From a virus: 53,170 bases of DNA. Position numbers and translations under genes: made by a program. Positions 6,592 to 12,038 of this stretch are shown here, piece after piece. The first letter of the stretch is position 1. Each line of letters opens with the position of its first letter. The DNA lies in the IMG/VR virus record IMGVR_UViG_3300009174_000006, positions 1 to 53,170 of that record; one strand, given 5' to 3'. Under the pieces are notes generated by a model. The model was not told the origin of the DNA, made no database searches, and saw only the letters and a program-made list of their open reading frames with translations.

Positions 6592-6724
6592 GGCAAAGCA
6601 ATGTGCAACCGCCGGAGATGCGGTTGCACATTGCTTCGAGATTGGAGATGGAGACGACCCGCTTACGGGTGTCCATTTGCAGATGTTCAGCGCGACGGGG
6701 GACAGAAGTATTTTTCGTTTTCAT
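6542..6724 (-). CDS. Possible leader peptide or small gene spanning a hairpin
   Basis: A 60-residue frame from ATG 6724 with an MKTKNTSVPRR start like its neighbours. It runs through the 17-bp hairpin at 6596-6636 and ends 50 bases inside the next gene in another frame. Ribosomes translating it would open the hairpin and deliver re-initiation at GTG 6591. A promoter-like TTGACG element lies upstream. It could be a true small basic protein or a control peptide. Coding status is uncertain. Confidence 0.35.
   Translation of the reverse strand: MKTKNTSVPRRAEHLQMDTRKRVVSISNLEAMCNRISGGCTLLCRGKREPNTRPDPLLES
6596..6636. repeat. Perfect 17-bp inverted repeat (hairpin, 7-base loop)
   Basis: AAGCAATGTGCAACCGC (6596-6612), loop CGGAGAT, then the exact complement 6620-6636. 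No mismatches occur. It lies directly upstream of GTG 6591 in the transcribed minus strand and is not followed by a U-run, so it is more likely a translational or protein-binding control element than an intrinsic terminator. Confidence 0.85.
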
Positions 6725-6753
6725 GCTCCTAACATAGTCCGAAGCCGCTACCG

Positions 6754-6782
6754 ATGCAACATATATTTGATGAAAGCGTCAA
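6754..6782 (-). promoter_or_regulatory. Putative promoter of the 6724-leftward unit
   Basis: On the minus strand TTGACG (6782-6777) is separated by 17 bases from TTGCAT (6759-6754). The start would lie about 20-25 bases before ATG 6724. Five of six -35 positions match, three of six in the -10. A second option, TATGTT closer to the ATG, also exists. Confidence 0.3.
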
Positions 6783-6819
6783 GTTACAGAGAAAAAAAAG
6801 TTTTGCGAGGGTAGGGATT

Positions 6820-7422
6820 TTACTGGAATGCCGGATCTTCCATGAGCACACCCGATTCGCGGACAGCTTGGCGCAGCGCTGCCATGTCTTTGAGCGTTTT
6901 CAGCCCCAGCTTGCGACGAATGGTCTGTAGGGCACGGTTTACTTGGAAGGTGGCACAATCCAGCTTTTGAGCGATCTCCCGCGGCCGGGGATAGCGCAAA
7001 CCCTGTTGCTGCAAGCGTAGCGAGAGGACATTCCGTTCAAAGGTGGGGAGAAGGGGGATAGGCTCCAGCCGGGGCGCGATAACGTCATGGCTGGCGTTTA
7101 GATGGGTATTCAGTTCCACGGCGCCTCTCTTAACGCGATCCCGGACCATTTGGACAAGGCCGCGGATAGGCTGATGCGGGAGACACGTCCACAGTCGGCA
7201 CTGTTGGCCGCAAACGTGGTGTAGGCCAGGAAGTAGCCACATTTCCAGCCCTTTGAGGATTCGCCCCAGTCGGCGGGAGTTGAGGTAAAGGTGTGGTGCG
7301 GTCGTCTGGAACATCCGCAACAGCGTTCGAGCGTCTAGGATGTCATATTGAACGTAAGGAGACTCTCCAGCGTAGCGGATGTCTTGGATTACGCGGGATG
7401 GGACGTTTTCAGTATTAAGCAT
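6820..7422 (-). CDS. Transcriptional regulator with C-terminal LuxR/sigma-4-like HTH
   Basis: A 200-residue protein starting at ATG 7422 and the first leftward gene beside the divergent control region. Residues 135-195 carry an HTH: LLPTFERNVLSLRLQQQGLR, RPREIAQKLDCATFQVNRAL, QTIRRKLGLKTLKDMAALRQ. This matches the LuxR/GerE pattern (E-R-x-V-L, EIA, V-x-x-x-L, KLGL). The N-terminal 130 residues are unfamiliar and contain His and Cys residues (LHHVCGQQCRLWTCLPHQP), possibly a metal site. The C-terminal DPAFQ tail is shared with the short HTH protein at 3282. Its position suggests an early regulator acting on the divergent promoters. A T-rich run follows the stop on the transcribed strand. Confidence 0.65.
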   Translation of the reverse strand: MLNTENVPSRVIQDIRYAGESPYVQYDILDARTLLRMFQTTAPHLYLNSRRLGRILKGLEMWLLPGLHHVCGQQCRLWTCLPHQPIRGLVQMVRDRVKRGAVELNTHLNASHDVIAPRLEPIPLLPTFERNVLSLRLQQQGLRYPRPREIAQKLDCATFQVNRALQTIRRKLGLKTLKDMAALRQAVRESGVLMEDPAFQ

Positions 7423-7658
7423 AATGTCTAGTTCCTAAATACCTATCCCGCATTTTACTGTACGCAAGAAAGAATACAGATGAAAAAGAAAGAGTGTATA
7501 ATTAGAATTGGAGGTAAAAGTTTGGGGGGTTTTCTAGGAAGTAGGCAATTTCGTTTTCGGGTTTTCCTTTTTTTTCCGCTGGCGCGTCTGAAAGCCCGTG
7601 GAGAACTGTGCGCGTTTTCCCCTTGTCAGGGTGTGCGGGCTGTGGCAGAGAGGGGATT
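7423..7658. promoter_or_regulatory. Divergent intergenic control region
   Basis: This 236-base AT-rich gap separates the leftward early block from the rightward late block. It holds a perfect -10 hexamer TATAAT (7497-7502) for rightward transcription with a weak -35 (AATACA near 7473-7478). It also holds an inverted repeat CTGTA (7458-7462) / TACAG (7475-7479) that overlaps that -35. The repeat could be an operator for the regulator encoded next to it. I see no convincing coding sequence in it. Confidence 0.45.
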
Positions 7659-8099
7659 ATGTCTGCTCCTTTGGATGTTGACCGTGAAGCCGTACGTGTG
7701 CTTGTCGTTGCGTTGGGAGTGCGCCAGGCTGCACGGGAGATGGGATTAAATGAGGACACAGTGAGCGCGTGGAGCGCGCGTTACGGGTGGTTAAAGCATC
7801 TCCGCGCGGCTCCCGTTGTCCCGGCATCGCTTGTTCGAATCGCAAGCAACGCAAGCAAACAGCCCGCGGAAGCGCTCGCAGACGCTCTGGAAAGCCTCTC
7901 CACGCGCTCCCGCATCGGTTTTGCGAAAGCCAGCGCGAAAGTGGCTGAGAAATTAGCAGATACAGAGGCGGAAGCGCTGGTCGGCATGAGCGCAGAGGCT
8001 AAATCCTGGGCGCAGACAGCCGCGATCGCGCATAGCTGGAGCGGTGGCGCCGGTACGACCGTGCAAGTCTCGGTGGGGTTGCGGTTGGATATGGAATAG
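7659..8099 (+). CDS. HTH protein, possible terminase small subunit
   Basis: A 146-residue protein starting at ATG 7659, the first gene of the rightward block. Residues 8-38 form a helix-turn-helix (EAVRVLVVALGVRQAAREMG, LNEDTVSAWSARYGWL) like those at the N-terminus of small terminases and phage DNA-binding proteins. The rest is alanine-rich and helical (ALADALESLSTRSRIGFAKA, SAKVAEKLADTEAEALVGM). Its size, N-terminal HTH and helical body fit a terminase small subunit that recognises the packaging site, and the long non-coding tract right after it could be that site. The large subunit lies only 1.4 kb away but on the other strand. A plain regulator is the alternative. Confidence 0.5.
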   Translation: MSAPLDVDREAVRVLVVALGVRQAAREMGLNEDTVSAWSARYGWLKHLRAAPVVPASLVRIASNASKQPAEALADALESLSTRSRIGFAKASAKVAEKLADTEAEALVGMSAEAKSWAQTAAIAHSWSGGAGTTVQVSVGLRLDME

Positions 8100-8395
8100 C
8101 CAGCATCAGCTATAGCCACTAGATGGATTTGCCTCGTTTTTGGCTGTCGCAATTACGTGGAGTAGTTGAGACGTGTGTAAGTGATTGAGTGTGAACGCGT
8201 TGCTCCATAACATAAGACAACAGCGGTCATAGTAAATCGGTGTGCGGGTCATACCCGCGCGATTCAATTGGTCTCTAGGGAATCCCTTATTCGGGGCGAC
8301 CCCACCACCCCCGGCCCCCGGCCAACCCCCAACGCCCCCACCCACGTAAACGTAGAGGGCTCCAAAGATTTATCCCCAAAAACCGGAACACCCAC

Positions 8396-8441
8396 ACCAC
8401 CTCACACCCCCACCACGAATCCACCTCACCACCTCACACCC
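8396..8441 (+). repeat. Direct repeat of a 14-base CACC-rich unit
   Basis: ACCACCTCACACCC occurs at 8396-8409 and again at 8428-8441, start points 32 bases apart. Shorter copies of CACCAC and CTCACC lie between and after them, including CACACCACC at 8460-8468. Confidence 0.7.
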
Positions 8442-8453
8442 AAATCTCTTTCC

Positions 8454-8482
8454 TTGACCCACACCACCGCTCCACGTAACCT
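8454..8482 (+). promoter_or_regulatory. Putative promoter of the small-gene cluster
   Basis: TTGACC (8454-8459) and TAACCT (8477-8482) are separated by exactly 17 bases, 66 bases before ATG 8549. The -35 matches at five of six positions, the -10 at three. Confidence 0.3.
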
Positions 8483-8548
8483 GCGCTGCACCGTGACCCG
8501 CAGCAGAGTTTACTTCATCGCCTTACTCACCCTCGAATACCTACGCGA

Positions 8549-8881
8549 ATGAGCAACCCCTCCCCAATCCAAGTCAACGAGAAGGAGCAGTACCACAACC
8601 TCGCATCTGTCAAGGAGGCCAACGGTCGCAAGTGCATCACCCTGGCCATCCGCACCTCCCTCACCGGCAAAGCGCTGGAGGTGGCTATCGCGGAGATGCT
8701 CAACGCCGCCACGGTGATCGAGTTCCAGGTCTCGGAAATTGCCCAGCATCAGCCCTACAAGATCGACTACAAGCACGATCTCCTCCAGCCCCGGCGCCCC
8801 GTAATCGCTGTCAACGCCCAGACCATCGAGAAAATCGTCCACCAGAAGCGTGCCGCCGGCGGTGACACGGTGATCGGGTAG
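8549..8881 (+). CDS. Hypothetical protein
   Basis: A 110-residue protein from ATG 8549. It contains NGRKCITLAIRTSLTGKALEV, a strand-helix start, then AIAEMLNAATVIEFQVSEI, and a basic C-terminus ending HQKRAAGGDTVIG. Codon use is strongly GC3-biased like the virion genes. Not recognised. It heads a run of four small rightward genes before the reversed terminase. Confidence 0.6.
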   Translation: MSNPSPIQVNEKEQYHNLASVKEANGRKCITLAIRTSLTGKALEVAIAEMLNAATVIEFQVSEIAQHQPYKIDYKHDLLQPRRPVIAVNAQTIEKIVHQKRAAGGDTVIG

Positions 8882-8889
8882 CCTCGCGC

Positions 8890-9027
8890 ATGAAGCTCCT
8901 CCCCGCCATCCTCTTCACCGCGGCATCGCTCCTGACCGCGCTCACGATCACCCTGATCCACGAACACCGGGCCGACGCCAGAGCACGCATCATGGCTCCC
9001 TGTGCGCTGCCGCTGAACAGCCGGTAG
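8890..9027 (+). CDS. Small membrane or secreted peptide
   Basis: A 45-residue frame from ATG 8890, nine bases after the previous stop. Residues 2-23 (KLLPAILFTAASLLTALTIT) form a hydrophobic helix with a basic start, like a signal anchor, followed by a charged, arginine-containing tail. Function unknown. Spacing between neighbouring genes supports it. Confidence 0.5.
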   Translation: MKLLPAILFTAASLLTALTITLIHEHRADARARIMAPCALPLNSR

Positions 9028-9063
9028 ACCGGCCAGCAACACCTCCACCTGCGATTACCGAGC

Positions 9064-9261
9064 ATGAACACTTCCACACTCCTCGCAACCGTCAGCGGCG
9101 AAGGCGCTCCCCTCATGCTCAAAATCATCTTCTGGCTCCTGTTGATCCTCTGGGCCATCGGCTCCTTCGGGTGGCACGACAACCCGGCCTGGGTGCGCGG
9201 CAGCAACGGGCTGCTCATCGTGCTGTTTGCCATCCTCGGGTATTTCACTTTCGGGTTTTAA
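9064..9261 (+). CDS. Small two-span membrane protein
   Basis: A 65-residue protein from ATG 9064. It has two predicted membrane helices at about residues 18-36 (MLKIIFWLLLILWAIGSFGW) and 48-64 (NGLLIVLFAILGYFTFGF), joined by a short polar loop with WHDNPAWVRG. This topology resembles small phage membrane proteins, and a role as an auxiliary holin or in superinfection exclusion is possible, but nothing in the sequence decides it. Its location next to packaging rather than lysis genes argues against a main holin. Confidence 0.6.
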   Translation: MNTSTLLATVSGEGAPLMLKIIFWLLLILWAIGSFGWHDNPAWVRGSNGLLIVLFAILGYFTFGF

Positions 9262-9263
9262 TT

Positions 9264-9506
9264 GTGGCGAACGGTTTCCGAAAAGACAACCCACATAGCC
9301 TGATGCCTGAACCCGGGCAGTACGGGAAGGATATGAACGGCGCGTGGTTCGGCTGCACACCAGAAGGGTTTCACGCCAACTTGTCTGCACACGAAGTGAA
9401 AGAGCACGAGGATGGTACGATCACAGTTTCTCCATCTATTCTGGTGACAGCACACAACGGGACTTGGCACGGCTACCTACGCGCTGGGCAGTGGGAGCCG
9501 TGTTAA
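9264..9506 (+). CDS. Conserved hypothetical phage protein
   Basis: An 80-residue protein. GTG 9264 lies two bases after the previous stop. ATG 9303 would give a 67-residue form. The sequence reads as an all-beta small domain: NGAWFGCTPEGFHANLSAHE, then VKEHEDGTITVSPSILVTAH and NGTWHGYLRAGQWEPC. I recognise this as a type often seen in phage genomes, of unknown function. Its stop overlaps the stop of the oppositely directed terminase by four bases. Confidence 0.6.
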   Translation: MANGFRKDNPHSLMPEPGQYGKDMNGAWFGCTPEGFHANLSAHEVKEHEDGTITVSPSILVTAHNGTWHGYLRAGQWEPC

Positions 9507-11347
9507 CGACGCAGTTCAGCATACCCGTCAGCTCCCCGCCCATCGAGATCGTACCGGGAAACGATTCTCCCCCACTGCTCCTGGCGCTTGATCGGCAGTG
9601 ACCCGGCGAACGCCGGCACCACGCCCTTGAGCCGCAGAAGCTCGCTCCCCAGCACCGCGCAGTCCGCGAAGTCGGGAGAGAGGTTGCCCCGGTCTTTGAA
9701 CTCCTGCTTGGTCTCGATGGAATACCTCTTGCCCACCCCGCTGCCCTTCATCTGGAACGTGCGGCCGGAAAACTCCCGGCAGGTTTCCAGATCGAGCCCG
9801 CGGATCATCCCCGCCTCGATGAACTCGCGGAAGGAGAAATAGAGTTCCGTCACCTTGCGATCGTATTCCTCGTTGCACTTTTTGTCGTTCACCTCGGACA
9901 CCCGCCGGTCAGACGCGCTCCCCCCGAACTCGCATCCACGGATTTCCGTCGAGTACTCGCGCAGCAGCACGCTCCGTGTGCCCCGCCCGGTGCCCGTGCA
10001 GTCGAGGATGAAGTCCGCGGGCAGCACCCCACCCAGCTTGTTCAACTCCTGCACCTTCTTGGCGATTTGGTATTCCGCGGGGTTGGCCGGGTCGTCCCCG
10101 GTGATGGGGATAATAACCGGCGGCAGGAATAGCACCCGCCTGGCCCCCGTCACGTCGAACCCCACGTCCATCGGGCGCCACACGCAGCGGTCGCCGCCGA
10201 ACGCCGGGTCGAGCATGGCGCAGTGCTCCACCGTGTCCCGCCACAGGACATCCCTCTCCCGGGCTTTGAAACGCAGGAACAACGACTCTGGAATCACCAC
10301 GTCATCGGCGCCATCCGGGTTGTAGCGCCCACGCACGAAGATGTCCACGTAACGGCTCCCCGCCGGGTGCTTGGAAAGGATGGCGTCCAGATCGTTCTGG
10401 CCGAAGATGCCTTTCCACTTGCCCCCGTCGCGGATATTGGGGCTTTTGAAGCCATTGAATGTCAAGACCCGGGTATCAGGACGCGGCTCCCACTCGTCCA
10501 CGTCCCGGGGTTCGTGCTCCACGTCGCACAGCCGGCCCAACGTATTGAAGGGCGAAGGGTCGTTGCCCAACGCGATCAACTGCGCCTCGGTCGTGCCCAC
10601 CTGGAGGTTGAGATCGAAAACGTCCACGAGATCCTGGGGAACGGAATCGGCTTCATCGAGGATCAGCAAAATGCGTTTGGGGTGGAACCCCTTGAGGGTG
10701 GTGATCGCCTCCTGCGGTGTGCCCTTGCCGCAGGCCACGATGCCGTAGATGTGGGCACCGTCTTTCTCCGCGGCGTAGATCGCCGGCCGGGGCGACTCCA
10801 GTTGCCGCGACCCATCCGGCCCCACCGCCTTGCAGAGCCCCGCGTAGAAGCGGGAAGCCTCGCGCCACAGACGCCGCTTGGCTCCGTCGATGGAGGTGGA
10901 CACGCAGAGGACCGCCGTATGCAGCGGCGCACACCGGAAAAAGTAATGGCCGTAGAGCGCGGCTGAAGTCGATTTGCTGGAGCCCGAGCAGCCGCGCACC
11001 ACCGAGTACTTTTTCTCGCAGAAGGTTTGCAAGGCTTTCTCGCTCCAGTCGTGGAACTGGAACTCGTCCCCGAGAATCCGCTCGGTCATAAAGCGGCAGT
11101 GCTGGTAACGTCCCTCCCCGGTATACCCTCCCCGCGCCGGTTCCGCGCCTTTCCACACCACGTCCCGCCAGATCGTCGGTCTCCACTCCGGGTCAGCCTT
11201 CAGCCGGTTGCCGAAGCGAAAGAGCCACAGGTGACAGGCGATGTCCGGCCAGTCCGGGGTGTTGGGGAAGTCCACCCCGTAGAAGGATTTGGCGGTGGCG
11301 GTCTTGCCGGGCTTCACCGGACGCGGGGGAGTTTTTATTGACGGCAT
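9503..11347 (-). CDS. Terminase large subunit (packaging ATPase-nuclease)
   Basis: The 614-residue protein from ATG 11347 pumps DNA into proheads and cuts it. The ATPase domain has a Walker A at residues 119-127 (GCSGSSKST) and a Walker B at about 226-233 (ILLILDEADS). The RNase H-like nuclease domain has acidic residues in MLDPAFGGDRC (D380), FILDCTGTGRG (D449) and LSPDFADCAVLG (D559, D562). Length is normal to slightly long for the family. An alternative TTG start lies two codons upstream. It is the only minus-strand gene between 7.6 and 38.9 kb and so lies opposite to portal and capsid genes, which is unusual. It must have its own promoter, probably in the short gap 11348-11385. Confidence 0.92.
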   Translation of the reverse strand: MPSIKTPPRPVKPGKTATAKSFYGVDFPNTPDWPDIACHLWLFRFGNRLKADPEWRPTIWRDVVWKGAEPARGGYTGEGRYQHCRFMTERILGDEFQFHDWSEKALQTFCEKKYSVVRGCSGSSKSTSAALYGHYFFRCAPLHTAVLCVSTSIDGAKRRLWREASRFYAGLCKAVGPDGSRQLESPRPAIYAAEKDGAHIYGIVACGKGTPQEAITTLKGFHPKRILLILDEADSVPQDLVDVFDLNLQVGTTEAQLIALGNDPSPFNTLGRLCDVEHEPRDVDEWEPRPDTRVLTFNGFKSPNIRDGGKWKGIFGQNDLDAILSKHPAGSRYVDIFVRGRYNPDGADDVVIPESLFLRFKARERDVLWRDTVEHCAMLDPAFGGDRCVWRPMDVGFDVTGARRVLFLPPVIIPITGDDPANPAEYQIAKKVQELNKLGGVLPADFILDCTGTGRGTRSVLLREYSTEIRGCEFGGSASDRRVSEVNDKKCNEEYDRKVTELYFSFREFIEAGMIRGLDLETCREFSGRTFQMKGSGVGKRYSIETKQEFKDRGNLSPDFADCAVLGSELLRLKGVVPAFAGSLPIKRQEQWGRIVSRYDLDGRGADGYAELRR

Positions 11348-11385
11348 TGACAAGCACCGTAGCGGAGTCTACAACGAAGGGCAAT

Positions 11386-11628
11386 ATGCAAGACACTTCC
11401 ACTGGAGCGATGCACATGCTTGATGTGCTTACATCACTATCCCCTGACATGTCTCAAGCTACCGCGCTTCAGGACGAGCTACAGAAAGCCAAAGATAAAG
11501 CTGTTCCGAATCGGGAACACCAAGGGCCGGTTTTCACCATTGGCGAAGTGCTGGAAATTCGTGGCGGTAAATTTCGAGTTCACGCCATCACGGAGAAGAG
11601 GATTTATCTCGATTCCATACCATCGTGA
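11386..11628 (+). CDS. Small hypothetical protein
   Basis: An 80-residue protein from ATG 11386, diverging from the terminase gene. The N-terminal half is helical (MLDVLTSLSPDMSQATALQD, ELQKAKDKAV). The C-terminal half is a compact beta unit, PVFTIGEVLEIRGGKFRVHA and ITEKRIYLDSIP. That second part is a pattern I have seen in many phage genomes without known function. An in-frame TTG exists upstream, but the ATG is preferred. Confidence 0.6.
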   Translation: MQDTSTGAMHMLDVLTSLSPDMSQATALQDELQKAKDKAVPNREHQGPVFTIGEVLEIRGGKFRVHAITEKRIYLDSIPS

Positions 11629-12038
11629 ATCCTATCATCCTCGTGGATTTCGATGGGGTTATTCACTCCTACGCATCAGGATGGAAAGGCGCGGACGTGA
11701 TCCCCGACCCTCCGGTGGAGGGTGCGATTGACTTTCTGCTCAGGCATCTTCCGGTGCCTGATGCGCTCGGGATTACGGGGCAGTATGTCGGGCCGGAAGT
11801 TCAAATATACTCATCCCGTTCTCGGCAGAAAGGTGGTATCGAAGCAATGAAGGCATGGCTTGTGAAATGGGGGGTAGACGAGTGGTATTTCCGCGATGAC
11901 ATTTTGAAGTTCCCCACTCAGAAACCAGCGGCGTTTTTGACCATTGATGACCGCGCAATCTGTTTCACTGGTCAGTTCCCAACCACTGAGCAAATGCTGG
12001 CCTTCAGGCCATGGAACAAAAAGGATAGTGATTTATGA
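11625..12038 (+). CDS. HAD-like hydrolase/phosphatase
   Basis: A 137-residue protein starting at GTG 11625, overlapping the previous stop (GTGA). Residues 5-12 (ILVDFDGV) are the HAD motif I with nucleophile D8 and acid-base D10. Near residue 65 a SSRSRQKGG segment could serve as motif II/III, and FLTIDDRAICF near residue 105-113 is the acidic motif IV that completes the Mg site. It has no obvious cap domain. HAD phosphatases remove phosphate from sugars, nucleotides or nucleic-acid ends. The gene sits just before a glycosyltransferase, so a sugar-phosphate substrate is possible, but a polynucleotide phosphatase role is equally so. Confidence 0.7.
   Translation: MNPIILVDFDGVIHSYASGWKGADVIPDPPVEGAIDFLLRHLPVPDALGITGQYVGPEVQIYSSRSRQKGGIEAMKAWLVKWGVDEWYFRDDILKFPTQKPAAFLTIDDRAICFTGQFPTTEQMLAFRPWNKKDSDL

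Larger units (their letters stand above)
8100..8548. other. Long non-coding C/A-rich region with hairpins and repeats
   Basis: No credible gene fits these 449 bases. The left half carries short hairpins: GCGGGT-CAT-ACCCGC (8244-8258), AGGG-AAT-CCCT, and GGGG-CGA-CCCC. The right half on the plus strand is strongly rich in C and A with almost no G, containing repeated CACC/CTCAC units. The strand bias and repeats could mark a packaging (pac/cos) site, a replication origin or a regulatory RNA. Confidence 0.5.

Noticed and set aside
7480-7749. An 89-codon frame starting MKKKECIIRI in the divergent region
   Set aside because: Overlaps the better supported HTH gene at 7659 in another frame and covers the promoter elements; composition is not like the neighbours.
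8240-8280. Possible tRNA in the 8.1-8.5 kb gap
   Set aside because: There are small stems, but no T-loop GTTCRA context with matching acceptor and anticodon arms.
8268-8552. A 94-codon plus-strand frame in the C/A-rich tract
   Set aside because: Almost only Thr, Pro, His and Ser, simply the reading of the low-complexity DNA. No start signal.
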